From Inia geoffrensis (taxonomy: Eukaryota; Chordata; Mammalia; Artiodactyla; Iniidae), in assembly GCA_036417435.1 (NCBI GenBank), contig CM070907.1, positions 56,156,001 through 56,220,000 on the forward strand: a stretch of 64,000 bases of DNA, read 5' to 3'. A program made the translations under genes and the position numbers. Below are positions 11,420 to 24,032 of the stretch, one piece after another. Under the pieces are notes generated by a model. It worked only from the letters and a program-made list of their open reading frames with translations, made no database searches and had not been told where the DNA came from. The number at the start of each line of letters is the position of its first letter. Positions within the stretch are counted from its first letter, which is position 1.

Positions 11420-12160
11420 TAAGTTTATATGACTTAATTTTTAAATTAAGGTATCATTCACATACCATAAACATCACCGGTTTAAAGTGTACAACTCAGT
11501 GGTTTTTAGTGTATTCACGAGTTGTGCAAATATCACTGCTAATTCAAAACATTTTCATCACCCCAAAAGAAACTCCATGTCCATTAGCGGTCACTCCTCA
11601 TTCCCCCAACCCCATCCCCTGGCGACCACTAATTTACTTTCTGTCTCCGTGGATTTGCCAGTTCTGGATATTTCATATAATTGGAATCATATACTATATA
11701 GCCTTTTGGGTCTGACTTTTCACTTTGTATAATGTTTTCAAGGTTCTGATGTATATCAGTTTTTCTTCATTCCTCTTCACGGCTGAATAATATTCCATTA
11801 TATCCATGTACCACATTTTATTTATCCATTCATCAGTTGATAGACATTTCAGTTGTTTCTACTTTTTGACTATTATGAATAATCTTGCTATGAACCTTCA
11901 CGTACAAGTTTTTGTGTGAACCTATGTTATCATACTCTTGGCTATACAACTAGGAGTTGAATTGCTGAATCATACCGTGACTCTGTGTCTAACTTTTTAC
12001 AGAACGCTTTAACTATTTCCCACAGTGGTTACATCATCTTACATTCCCACCAGCAATGTTTGAGGGTTCCAATCTGTCTACTTCATCTCCAATACCTGTT
12101 ATTTTCCACTTTTAATTATAATTTAATTTTAATGTTATACTTTAGCAATCAGCTTGCAAA
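11420..12160 (-). mobile_element. L1 LINE fragment, old, antisense
   Basis: Antisense L1 3' portion: 'gtacaactcagtggttttta' near 11489, 'ggctgaataatattccatta' near 11781 and 'acattcccaccagcaatgtt' near 12041. It is older than the 39.8 kb copy, with many indels. Confidence 0.85.
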
Positions 12161-14174
12161 TTTTTCCATAACTTAACCCATTCTCACAGGCTGGTATGAG
12201 CCAGCCCAGCATACCACACTGCATACAGCCCTCCACAAAAAATCCCACTGTCCTTCTCTTTAGTCAGCTCCAGTTCTTTTTGCTGACAAGAGTAATACTC
12301 AACAGATTTGGATTTCCTTCTTAGATTCTTCCTATAGAAAACTGAAACAGGAGATCTCAGGTTTTCTTCTCTTCTGGAATGAAGATTTTTAATTCTTGAG
12401 AATCACAAGGTTTTCAGCTCTACCAAGCACTCTGGGAAGAACAGAGTGTTTCCCTCCTCCATTTATGTTGAGAAACAAAAATAAAACCCAAAATGTGTCT
12501 TCCTGACACCCAGATGTATCTTCTGGATGAGCTCTCAAACGGTTGCTTCAACAGGGCAAACAGCTGTGGTCTGTTTCAACATAATTTGATGTAATCAGGG
12601 TTAATTTTGGTGATGCAGTAACTCTGTAGACTGTTTTTTTAACTGGATTACTGTTGGGTCAACAATCATGTGGCATTACATTTAGTGGCTGAAACAAAAG
12701 CCAGAATTAAAACAGCTTCCCCCCAGCACACTTCTAAATGACAGCCCCACTGGAATTGGAAGTTATGAGGCACATTTAACATAATTAACTAAAAACCGAA
12801 AGTAGCTGCAGTCAAATTACATGCAAGCTTCTCCAAGGTCCAGTGTCCACTGAGAAAAGAGCTGGAAACTTACTTGTTGTTGTTTTCTTTTCCTAGAGTC
12901 GTTAGAAACATGTTGGCAGACATCATTAGAACTTCACATTTGGAACTGTTTCTGAAGAACAAAGTCTTTATCTTACTTTGAGATCTGGCCATGAGTGTTT
13001 ATGCCAGCCCAACAGCAGGGTCTGGGCTGCTCTAGGCACACACACTTTCTGATTTAGTCTCTTCCCACTTTTCAGTTTTGGCTAGTCTGAAACACAGCTA
13101 AGGTCCGTGACAAAAGCCATTCTTAAACAGTTCTGGAAAGCAGAATCTTCAAAAATAGATGTCTTGGGAAGCTGCCAAATGTGTTGGTTCTTCAAAACCT
13201 CTTTAATCCAATTTTGTAGTTCAAAAAATGGTCCTATGTGTATCCAATTCCCTCTGTAAATAAGTCTCCATTCATTTCTGTTTTTGTGACTTAGAGTATC
13301 AAGAAACTTGAAAAGCAAAGAAGTCATCACTTACTCTCCTGCATCTTATTTATCAGGAATTCCTCTTCTAAATAATTTCTTGATCAACAAATATTCTAGA
13401 ATAGTATGTGTGACAAAAAGGTAACGAGGCTTAAAGAGTAAGGAGAATTCTTTCTGTAAGTCAGATGGTGTACTAATGTCTTTTAGTTGTAAAAGCAGAC
13501 ACCCATTTAAAATTTGCTTAAGCCCCAGCAGGGAATTTACTGTTTTGTGTTTTAAAAAGAGGTATATCCCATGGAACACAAGAAATAGTTGAATGTGGCC
13601 TCAGGAAGGGCAGCAACCAACGACTAAATATAGCAAGAACCAGGCAGCCAGTTTGTGTGTCTGTCTCTCTCAGAGGCCATATGGTTTTTCATCTCTGAGC
13701 ATTTTGCCTTCAGTTCTTCCTTTCTGCAGACTTTCTCTGTCTCTTAAGGTACATGTTTGTCTTAGAGCTCCTAAGTTTACATGTTCCTGGTTCAAGCAAC
13801 TAGTCCAGACTCTCTAGCGTTCCCAACCCCAATTTTCTAAGAGAAAATGAGACTGGTCCCTTTGGGGTCAGGTATCTATCCCAGTTCTACCAGCAAGGGA
13901 AGCTCATGTCCCCAATATGTCTGCTGGGGTTTTACTGGCTAGGATAGGCGTGGGGGAATTCTCAGAGGAAAGACGGGTTCGATAACTAACTAGGCACCTT
14001 GAAAGGTGTTTAATAGAGACACGAACACCAATCTTGTTTCTTGCAGGACATACCCAGTATCTATCATTTGAAACTCAGAAAACACTTAGGCATGTATTTC
14101 TATTCAAGTACAAAATGTTTATATTCCTATATATATTACTTGGGAATGATTATTTATGTACTTGTTATTCAGTT

Positions 14175-14541
14175 TTTTTTTAAGTTTTAAATAATTTTTA
14201 TTGAAATATAGTTGATTTACAATGTTGTGCTTTTTTGGTTCGTTTTTTTGGCTGCATTGGGTCTTCGTTGCTGCACGAGGGCCCCCTCCAGTTGTGGCGA
14301 GCAGGGGCCACTCTTTGCTGTGGTGTGCGGGCCTCTCATTGTGGTGGCCTCTCCTGTTGCGGAGCACGGGTTCCAGGTGTGTGGGCCTCAGCAGTTGTGG
14401 CTCGCGGGCTCCAGGGCGCAGGCTCAGCAGTTGTGCCACACGGGCCTAGTTGCTCCGCAGCATGTGGGATCCTCCCGGACCACGGCTCGAACCCTGCATT
14501 GGCAGGCAGATTCCCAACCACTGCACCACCATGGAAGTCCA
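14175..14541 (-). mobile_element. CHR SINE fused to an L1-like 3' tail
   Basis: On the minus strand the tRNA-related CHR SINE (14245-14541) runs into about 45 nt resembling an L1 3' terminus (14188-14225, 'tttttattgaaatatagttg' on plus) and then poly(A). A single direct repeat, tgttattcagtt, flanks the whole unit at 14163-14174 and 14542-14553. Compare the L1 3' end at 39802-39842, which has the same 'tttattg..tata.ttg.tttacaatg.tgtg' pattern. Confidence 0.8.
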
Positions 14542-14989
14542 TGTTATTCAGTTCTCAATAAAGATTTTCTGAGAACCTACTATGACAAGTTCAGCATAGG
14601 AATACTGAGGTGAGTAAGAGCAGGGTTTTAAGAAGTTCAGGGTCTTTCTGGGGAGAGAAATAGATAAGCAGATGTCTATAGTAGTATGTGGGCAATGTTA
14701 TAATAGAGGTATGTTCAAAGGATTGTGGGAGCACAGAGAAATTATCAGCCCAACAAAATTATCAGTTTGCCCCCCCTATATGGGGACAAACAGTAAGGGT
14801 TTTCCTTGTCTTTGGGTGCCTCACACAGAGAGGCAGAGAGTAGGCATCCATTAACGTTTGCTGAATTAGATGATGTAAGCAGTAGCTCCTTCAATTTTGA
14901 GGCAAGAAACTTACCTAGATTTAGAGAGCAAGGTGGAAAAAAACACTAACTGAAAATATGAGCAACTCCAACTAAATTCGTCTTAGGAC

Positions 14990-15115
14990 TTGCTTCTGAA
15001 TTTCCTCCACCAATCAAATAATTCATTCAACAAATATTTACTCAGTACCTACTATGTGCAAGGCACTTGGCTAGGTGCTGGTTATGTAATGATGAACAGC
15101 ATGGAGAGGTTCTTG
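14990..15115 (-). mobile_element. L2 LINE 3' end, antisense
   Basis: Reads 'cattcaacaaatatttactc' then 'tacctactatgtgcaaggca', the complement of the L2 tail. Confidence 0.8.
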
Positions 15116-15424
15116 ACAAGCCTACTAAGTCATTGTTCTCCAGAAGCAGTGCTGGAGAGTTGCCCTAGAAACTCACCTTCAGTAACAGATGACAACGACA
15201 AATTACTAGCTGAACTCATAGTTTCTTCTGATCCCTGACTTTCTGTTCTGTGTTTAGGCAGTGGCTTCAGACTTGGGTTTGGGCTGAAAGGGCTAATTTA
15301 AAAATTCAATTTATGAAATATTTTAGAGAATAGAGGGGGGAAAGTCAGTTTGGGAATTATTTTTTAAGGAATATCTCCCTTTTGTCTGATGGGTACATTT
15401 ACTTTTTTTTGACACCTAATTTTT

Positions 15425-15570
15425 GATACCTAATTCACTTAAGAGCTATTTAATGAGTACCCTCTATGCTCCAGATACTCTCCAAGGCACTGGACACACA
15501 AAGATAAATACACTCTCCTGTTCTCATGGAGCTCACGTTCTGGCAGAGAAGACAAATGACAACATAAGAG
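15425..15570 (-). mobile_element. L2 LINE fragment, antisense
   Basis: Reads 'ctccaaggcactggacacac', 'tctcatggagctcacgttct' and onward, the complement of L2 3' sequence. A second, separate copy from the one near 15 kb. Confidence 0.75.
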
Positions 15571-16411
15571 GACCAGTATTTTCATATGGTTCTGAGGGAG
15601 CATAATGGAGGGAGGGAGTCTGGAAGCCATTGACCAACCCTTGGTATCTAGAAGTGCAAGGCATATAAACACTAACACTAGTAATATAAACACATGAAAA
15701 TGTAGAAATCCTAGCTGCATTTTGGAGTGCCACCATTCTTGAAATAAAGCCTCATGGCCTCAGACAGTGTGATTAGAGCTGTTAATATTTTGATTCCAGG
15801 TGACTAAGAGGTGACAGGTGTGTAGCCTGAGAAAGCCACCCAAGTCCGTTCATAGGCGTGTGGAGACAAGCAGTGCTGTCAGGATGCAAGGCACACTCCA
15901 GCCTGATGGGCAGGACACGACTCTGTGGAAGGCTGCTAACCCACTAGAAAAAAGTTAATCAAGAGTGAAATGACAGTCAAAATAAAGACACAAAAGGTCC
16001 ACATATGGTATCTTTGTGGTTGTTGATCCATGAATAGCCCACTCCTAAGTTTTCTGAGAAACATTAACTAGATACAAGAGCCTTCCTGCACAAGTTAGTA
16101 AACTAGAAGTAGGTTGGGTTTCTTTTCAATAAAGTTGACATATCTGGTTGGGGGAAGGGGTGGAGAAAGGAAGGGGAAGCACCTGGATGTTGCTGTATTG
16201 CAGGCATAGGAGGAATCAGAGTGGGAGAGAAAAACATGCACAGAGAAAAAACATGGGAGAGGTAGTGGAAGAGAAAGGAAGTGAGGCAGAGATAAAGGTC
16301 GAGAGATGTGGCAGGGTCTATGCCACATGAGTTCTAGAGCAACACCACTCTGCAGGCTGGCTTTCCCATCCTTGATATAGAGGCACAGAAGCCAGCTCAA
16401 AGGTCCACACA

Positions 16412-16827
16412 GGGGACTTCCCTGGTGGCACAGTGGTTAAGAATCCGCCTGCCAATGCAGGGGACATGGGTTCCTGGTCCGGGAAGAGCCCACATGCCAC
16501 AGAGCAACTAAGCCCATGCACCACAGCTACTAAGACTGTGTGCCACAACTACTGAAGCCCATGCACCTGAGAGCCCATGTGCCGCAACTACTGAGCCCAT
16601 GTGCCGCAACTACTGAAGCCCATGAGCTCTAGGGCCCACGTGCCACAACCACTGAAGCCCGCACGCCTAGAGCCCGGGCTCCACAACAAGAGAAGCCACC
16701 GCAATGAGAAGCCCGCACACCGCAACGAAGAGTAGCCCCTCCTCATTGCAATTAGAGAAAGCCATTGCACTGCAAAGACCCAATGCAGCCAAAAAAATAA
16801 AATTAAAAAATATATATTAAAAAAAAA
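16412..16827 (+). mobile_element. CHR-family SINE, full length, with internal duplication
   Basis: Sense CHR SINE from 'gggacttccctggtggcaca' to an A-rich tail. The stretch 'ccgcaactactga..cccatg' is repeated near 16577-16625, making the copy longer than its relatives. Target-site duplication: aaaggtccacaca at 16398-16410 and aaaggtccagaca at 16825-16837 (one mismatch). Confidence 0.92.
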
Positions 16828-16914
16828 GGTCCAGACAGATCAAATTCTTCAATGAGCAGATCTGTGTAATTATTACTTTTTACAGTAAAAACATTAAAAC
16901 CTCACTGAAGGTTT

Positions 16915-17090
16915 CTCACACTGTGAAATTAAACCTATATTAGAATCACTCAGGGTGACTGTTTAAAGAATGCTAACTGTGCGCTGTTCCATCCTAAGAC
17001 CTTTTAGGGTGGAACAGACTTTCTTGGGTGGTATCAGGATAATTTGAACTTTTAATAAGCTCCCCAGGTGATTTTTATACATAATAAACT
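16915..17090 (+). mobile_element. MER20-like hAT element, decayed
   Basis: 'ctatattagaatcactcagg' followed by 'tttaataagctccccaggtg' matches the arrangement of MER20 (rag-aatca-cc...aacaagc-ccccaggtgatt). Terminal inverted repeats are not clear. Confidence 0.5.
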
Positions 17091-17459
17091 TTAACAAAGA
17101 TTATACAAAACAGGAGTCCCTGAGACGTGGGAGCATATCCTATTTTTCTCTGTGTTCACAGAATCGAGCACCGAACCTAGCACAGTGCGTCTACTGAACT
17201 GAACTGAATAGGCCAAAGAGATTTTTAAAGAAAAGTCGCTCAATCCCACTGTCCTGAAACAGCTGATTCCATTTTTTCCCATATGCTTCTAGTCCACGTA
17301 CATAGCTTTTACACTGTTGTAACTGCAAAGTACAACTTAAAATTTTTTCAACACATTTTCTCTTATAACTTTTATGGCTATAAAATATTTCATTCAACAT
17401 GCAATAAATATCTTAGCTCATACAGATTTTGTTTTGAGTTTTGAAAAAGATTCCCTTAG

Positions 17460-17670
17460 GAGACCTTACATTTGTGTAGTGTTGTCAACTTATGAAACCC
17501 TTTCACATAGTCTTCACCATTTCTCACAACACTCTGTAAGTTAAATATTATCCTCATATTGCAGATACGTATACAAACTCAGAGATAAAATAACTTGCTC
17601 AAGGTTCCACAGCTGGTAAGTAGAGCGTCAGACATAAACCAGAGTCTTCTCCCTCTACGTCTAATACCCC
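17460..17670 (-). mobile_element. MIR SINE
   Basis: Antisense MIR: 'ttgcagatacgtatacaaac', 'tgctcaaggttccacagctg', 'gtaagtagagcgtcagacat'. Confidence 0.75.
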
Positions 17671-20600
17671 TTCCAGGACACGAAACATCCAGCACATTTT
17701 CTGGCAGGAATCTGACCCGACAGTTTCCTGATGCAAAAACCTGTAACACAGAAGGTAGAAGATGGAAATTACATTTAAAGAGATCGTTGGCCAGCCGTAT
17801 CCTAACTGTATAAGGAATCAGTTTCTGCCGTTTGGGACAATGCAAAGAAAATGTAGCATCAGTAGAAATCTTCAGTAAAGGAACTTACTGTTCTTCAAAA
17901 ACAAATCTATATATGACCCAAGTCCATTTCTGCAATCCCCAAATAAAGGGGGTTGGTACTGCCCTGAACATTCTGAAACTCTGAGATCTTTCAGCAGTAT
18001 TACAGATACGGGAGGAGGAACAATTACTATAGGCTGTGAGACAGGGAGGAGGCACTGGAGACTTTAAGCTCTTCTAACGTCAAGACTGGCATCACAGGGT
18101 ACTTGGGTAGCAGCTGAGTGGACAGTGAAAAGAAGCATTCCTCTACTAAGAGAAAGGCCCACTTTAAGGATACTCTGCCTGGCGAACACCCCAGTGGGGT
18201 GCAGCCCTTCAGGGAAGGACGGACTGTCCCAAATGAGCAGCTACAGAGACTCTATTCTGGAGAAGAAAGTGTGGCTGTTTCTAATTTATTATATTTGCAT
18301 GCCATGGAGAGGCAGGTTCTGTTACTATCAGGTCACAATCAGAGTTCTCCAAGTATTAAAAAAAAGTTACCTCTTAAGACAGGCAGTTCTTAATTCACTG
18401 AAGGTTCAGTGGGTAAATTACTAGGAACTGGGAAAAATACAGAGGAGGGTAATTTATACATCATATACAGGGGAAGGGATATGATCTCTAAGATATTTTT
18501 CAAATCTAGGATCATTGGAAAACAGCAAACCAGCAGTTCTTGTTGAGCCAGTGTGCAGAGACGGTTCTGCATGTCGCAGAAGCCACGTTCTACAAAATAC
18601 AGTTCTAGCTGTGTACATGTATATTTGTAGCACGAAAAAAACCTCTGCTGCACGGGCCCACCAAGTTTCTATTTTCAGAGTATCATCTTGAAATATCAAA
18701 GGTTGATCACTTTGGGAAGGGTATTAATAATTCCTATCAAAGTTCTTTCATCTACCGTTCTATGTATATTCTAGGATGATCCTAAGAGGAAAGTAGGACA
18801 AATATGAACACAGCCTTATTTAAAAAACTGCATAGTGAGCTTAAGTACACTGCTGGGTCTGGGACTCTGTATTCCATTTTCAATGTTTCTCCTTACTAGA
18901 ACGTATTTGGGCTCAACCATCATTTTCCATCACATTCTTAAATTTCTTCTCCCTGTACAGAACAAGGAAATCAGAGGCCAAAGTGTGTTTTGCACTGGGG
19001 CTTAAAAGGCAAGATTCTTTGATTACTATAAAAAGTTCAGTGCTTTCAGTTTCTCTGGAGGCCGAGAGTGGTGAACTTTATTTGTAGTCTTACTCTCCCT
19101 CATTATTAGGAATTCCTAATAACCAATCTCCATAACAAATAAACTAATTTAACCAAACAAATTTCAGGCACAGTAAGCTACAAAGGAACAAGGTCCACAG
19201 TATATTGTGGATATGTTAAAAATACTGTAAACTGTAAAGCAATGTCCCAATGATAGTCATATTATTAACAATTATGAACAGTAAAGATGTAGCAGAAGGT
19301 TATTGAAAAGTCATAAACTATGTTAATTCAGTGATTAGCTGCCTGAATGGCAGCTTACGAACCATCTAAACTCCTGATTTTTTTACAAAGGTCCCCCAGA
19401 AACTACTACACAGTGCACTAATAATGGCTGTAAATCCACTGGATTCCAAACCAAACTGCACAAGAGCCAGCTGGAGTCTTAGCTGATCCAAGGGGCAATC
19501 CAGGGCTCCTGGCAATGGTGGAATGTCTAAGTTTCTGGAGGGGTGCTGACCATGATCTAATAAGACCTGTCTTATAGAAATCCTACTGAAGCATTTTGGT
19601 GTAGGGTGATTAAGGTGGCTTTCTGCTCTTTCCTTAACGCTTTCGCTATCTTTTAATTGGAACTGAAGCTGGGAAGAACTACTGTCAGATATTACTCCCG
19701 TTTTCTTTTTATTATACATACTTTAGATTGCAGACTGAATACAAATATTGATCAGAAGCCAAAACGCCCCAGACATTTCTTATCAATTCAATCCAGGCCA
19801 ATCTGTCTTTCAACTCTGCATTTTTATGTTCTTGCCTCACCACTTACTAAAATAAATATATGAATAAAATATCAATCCAAATAAGCATCTCTCATCTATA
19901 ATTACCTGAAGAGATTTAAAGAAGGGTAGAATTAATCCATCTCACCAGTTGCATCTTCAATGCCTGTTCAGTCCTGCTTGAAATGTCTAGATTCAATTTA
20001 TAGAGAATATGAATGTAGAACACTGTGGAGGGGTGCTTCTAGCAGATTCTGTTTGGGAGGGACAAAAGGTCAAACCATTCCTTTGCCATGCTGTGAGAGT
20101 TAAGAGTCTCTGGGCTGGGTCGGAGGGTAGGAGAGCTGTGTCAAGATCTGGAATGGATCACTCACACAATTAAGTTCTTGTCAGACCCTCCTAATCCCCC
20201 CCCAACTCCCCTGTCAAAAAAACCCCACAAACGCACGACAGCACAACTTCCGCAGGCAAGCAGACAGCCAGATGGAAAGTAACTATTTTTCTCCACCTAC
20301 TTCAAAATTTGAAATGAGAATGGGAACTCATGATGGAAAAAAATATTTCTAAGTTTTAGAATACACTCTTACTTGGGTTACTATTTTGAAGTAATGTTTG
20401 GAAACCTTGGGAAAGCAGAGTCTGATTTTTCCCTCATTGGAAACTGGTTACTCAGGTGAAAATTAATACCCTCAAATCACCTTTTAACTTACAAATTAAG
20501 CCCTATGGTATTACAGAATAGATCCATATTTTTATTCATTATACATAGAATTATACAACGCTGTTTCTATGTAGAATCTGGATATTCATATATCAGCTGA

Positions 20601-21079
20601 CAAGTCAACCTTTAAAAGGTTTCTTTCTGTTGATGCTGCCTGCAAGCAATGGTTCAGTTTTGGCATTTTCATCATCCTTGTCTGACATTAGTGCTTGTTT
20701 TTTGTTTACTTATTGGTAAAATATAAGTACTGAGCCAAAGATGTTAATGACTAGGCTGTTTTAAGTGGCAAGTGTCTGGCTTCAACCAGATACTCATCAT
20801 GTGATCAACTGTGAAAGAAAAGAATGAACAAGTAAGTATGAAGGTTCGGAAATACACTGCTGGAGGGAAGAATGTATGTTTGACTCCTTGAGAAGGAGCC
20901 TTTTCCACCTCACATACACACACATTGAACACACTTAAGTCTATTGTTAAACTTTCAGTGATTGACGTCATTATAAGTTTTCGGAGACCTAGTATGTACT
21001 AAAATAAAGTCTAAAGGTCAGACTTTAAATCAATTATTATTAGTGACTATGTCCATCACAAATTCCTAGAAGATTAAGA

Positions 21080-21245
21080 GACAGAAGGATCCTTAGAGCT
21101 CATCTACTTCAAAGCAATAGCTCTGCAGATGAAATAACTGGAGCCCACAAGGATGATCTTACTTGCCTAATGCTCCACAGTTAAGCTAATGGTGGCACTG
21201 GGACCAGAACCTGGGCTTCCCTCATTCAGTATTCTTTCTATCACT
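21080..21245 (-). mobile_element. MIR-family SINE fragment
   Basis: 'ctcatctacttcaaagcaat' then 'cagatgaaataactggagcc' and 'gtggcactgggaccagaacc' follow the antisense MIR/MIR3 layout. Confidence 0.6.
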
Positions 21246-21763
21246 GTTATTTTTGATGCCCAGCCATCATGTTAACATCACAATTCTATCTGGCTCCTCA
21301 AAAATGACTGCAGGCATGATCCCTAATAGCCTTGGAAACTATTAATGCATCCAGGTTTTGGGCCTGTGAATGTTTGTGATTCTTACTCCACAAAATACAG
21401 TATCAAGACTTAAAAGCCAAATCAAATTAACTGATGTCACAAATGGTTTCTCTAACCCTAGGGGTGCATAGGCTCGGTTGTGTGTTTTGTGGCTGGAGGT
21501 GATCATTCCCCCCACGTTGCTGCTGACAGTGTCTGCCATTGTTCTCAGGCCCATGTGTGTAGCCACAGCCACATACTCAACCTGCTATGACAGAGACAGC
21601 CTTCACTGATTTCTAATAGATGTGCGTGGCAAGCGCAGTGCCATGGACAGGTAAGAGGGGCTACAAGGCAAACGTAAGAAGAGGAACAGAATCTGAGCGC
21701 TTGCTCTACTTTATCCAAACAATTGTTTCCCAAACGCTACCACAGGGTTGTGTTTTGTTTTTG

Positions 21764-21950
21764 TTTTTTTTAACATCTTTATTGGAGTATAATTGCCTTA
21801 CAGTCAGTCGTGTGTTAGTTTCTGCTTTACAACAAAGTGAATCAGCTATACATATACATATATCCCCATATCGCCTCCCTCTTGCATCTCCTTCCCTCCC
21901 ACCCTCCTTATCCCTCTGGGTGGACACAAAGCACTGAGCTGATCTCCCTG
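21764..21950 (-). mobile_element. L1 3' end, young, 5'-truncated
   Basis: Poly(A) (T-tract at 21764-21770) followed by the same L1 3' terminus as at 39802 ('taacatctttattggagtat'). It is truncated after about 190 nt near 'gatctccctgtac'. A short direct repeat (acaggg) flanks it. Confidence 0.88.
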
Positions 21951-22339
21951 TACTACAGGGGTCTTGATTACAATGAACCTGAAATCTTATAAAATATGGT
22001 ATATTTTATTATTAGCGACTTCAGGGGAAGGGAGAGCTCATAGTGCCACACTTCTTAAAGAATTACTTCTTCACCAATTCTAATTTTGGGGGTGGGAAAC
22101 TTAGGTACCCAGCACAAATGGGTAAATAATTTATATAAGAAAATGTTTTCAAATAAATAAGATTTATCTCTGTGCGTGATTTTTTTAAACTATACTTTAA
22201 CGGAATTTAAAAAATAAGTTACATATATATATTTCATTGTTTATATTCTTAAGCAGAACCTAGTAAACATACGTAACATGTTTTACACAGAAGAAGAAGA
22301 AAAAAAAATGGTTTCTCTATTTTATCTTCCAGGTCTAAG

Positions 22340-22592
22340 GTTAAATATCGCCTTTTCAGGGATGCCCCCTCTAGCAAGTTCATCTATGATTGCCCTGTTC
22401 TTCATAAAATTTTATAGCACATGCCATATTTTGAAATAATACATTTGTTTACTTATCACTGGTATATCTTCCCTAATAGACTGTAAATCCATGAAGGCAA
22501 GGGTCAGTTCACTACTGTTTATGTAGCACCTAGCACAGTCTGTGGCATGTAGAATAAGCTCAGGTAATATTTGTTGAGTAAACAAATGAATT
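22340..22592 (+). mobile_element. L2 LINE 3' end
   Basis: 'agactgtaaatccatgaagg' then 'cacctagcacagtctgtggc' and 'ggtaatatttgttgagtaaa' follow the sense L2 tail. Confidence 0.8.
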
Positions 22593-23104
22593 TCTCTCTC
22601 TAACCCATGGTTGAGGCAAGCTTTATGGAAGCCTTAATTGTTACTTTTATCCTGTCCTAAACTTGGTATCTAAGCCCAGGGAAGTTCCAGGGAAGCAGAT
22701 TTTAGCTCAGCAAAAGCTACCAATTAGAGAGCTTCAGAAATAGAATGAGCTATTCTGTAGGGTACTGAGCTCTTTGCCAAGAGGCTGCCAAGGTACATAG
22801 GGTCCCTCTGCTTTAGATAGAAGTTCGACCTTGACAACCTCTCAGCGTCTCCTATGACTTCCAACTCTAGGTTCTGAGTTCTTTCTAGTTGCTTGATTTT
22901 GAGTTAGGTTAAAATAAAGTGCATATAGAAACTCATTAGGAAGTAACCTAAGATAAGTCATCTAATGAGACTTAGAAAACTGATTATTCAGGCATGCATG
23001 CCTTTTTATAATTATTTGATACATATGAATCCTACTGATTTGCGATAAGTCCATATCAGTCCATAAGTCCATATATCTGCATCTCAACGAATACTAAAAG
23101 TAGA

Positions 23105-23320
23105 GTTAAAAAAAATTTGTGTAGCATTTCACAGTTTTAAACACATCCACACACACACGCACACACACTTCCATGTAATTACTATATCAAGTCTGTGAGG
23201 AAAATGATGCATGAGCTCATACAGAGTAAGCGGCTTATCCAAACTCATACTTGTGACTGCTAGAACCGTCAGGTCGCGAAGTCCCAAATCAGTGATCTTC
23301 TCACTCTAATATGCCCCGTT
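23105..23320 (-). mobile_element. MIR SINE with embedded CA-rich run
   Basis: 'gtagcatttcacagttttaa', a short CA/CG-rich run at 23149-23168, then 'catacagagtaagcggctta' and 'cttgtgactgctagaaccgt' fit a decayed antisense MIR. Confidence 0.5.
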
Positions 23321-23754
23321 ACTTTTTGACTCCACAATTATCCTCCCTTTAGGTTTAGCTATATATCCTCATCTTGGATGGAAAATACCTTTCTTCCAAA
23401 TTTCACTGGGAAAAGGCCAAATGGAATTTAAAAACCTGTTTTTTTCTTTCATAGGTATTGAAAATCTATTTTATCATCAGAGACGTTATAAATATCTAAC
23501 GTGAAATAACTGCAACACAACAGTGATTAGTTTAAATAATAAATCTTGTTAGCTTTTATAATTTAGGATCAACAGTTATTAAATGTGATTTTTCATGTAG
23601 TCTGATGAAAAAAGATTTCAATTCACAATAGCAATTTTCTTAATTCAAGACCCGAAAAAGGAATATTTTCTTCTGTAATGTTTAGTAAAGCAATGAGAAT
23701 AAGATGGGAATTTATCATAGGTTAAATGGGAAGGGAGAAAAGATCCAACAACAT

Positions 23755-23760
23755 TTTATT
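23755..23760 (-). terminator. NARS2: Possible NARS2 polyadenylation signal (AATAAA)
   Basis: The first canonical AATAAA I find downstream of the NARS2 stop on the minus strand (plus-strand tttatt), about 600 nt past the stop. Its use would put a CHR-family SINE (23839-24032) inside the 3' UTR. Only the hexamer is seen; a non-canonical site closer to the stop is possible. Confidence 0.3.
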
Positions 23761-23838
23761 TTTAGCTAGTAGTTGCTTCTCAAAGGTCACAGAGGGCAGT
23801 GGTCTACTGATTAAAGACAAAGTAAAATACACAATTTC

Positions 23839-24032
23839 GGGACTTCCTGGCGGTCCAGTGGTTGAGACTTTGCCTTCCAGTGCACAGGGTGTGGGTTCGA
23901 TCCCTGGTCGGGGAGCTGGAATCCCACGTGGCTTGCGGTCAAAGGGCCAAAGCATAGAACTGAAGCAATATTGTAACAAATTCAATAAAGACTTTAAAAA
24001 AATGGTCTACATCAAAAAAAAAAAATCTTGAA
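23839..24032 (+). mobile_element. CHR-family SINE, short variant
   Basis: Starts 'gggacttcctggcggtccag', with a B-box-like 'gggttcgatccctggtcggg', and ends 'aataaagactttaaaaaaat' plus poly(A). A roughly 20-bp duplication (aaagtaaaatacac then atttc, one mismatch) lies at 23819-23838 and 24033-24052. It lies probably within the NARS2 3' UTR or just beyond. Confidence 0.9.

Noticed and set aside
14119..14613. Overlapping frames of 68-133 codons on both strands
   Set aside because: All lie within the CHR SINE/L1-tail insertion; SINE sequence is often open by chance. The same applies near 8.4, 30.1, 37.3, 43.1 and 58.7 kb.
18118..18424. Two overlapping plus-strand frames (91 and 99 codons), and a minus-strand frame at 18454-18699
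   Set aside because: No family recognised, no splice signals and no initiator context; overlapping frames in one place point to chance.
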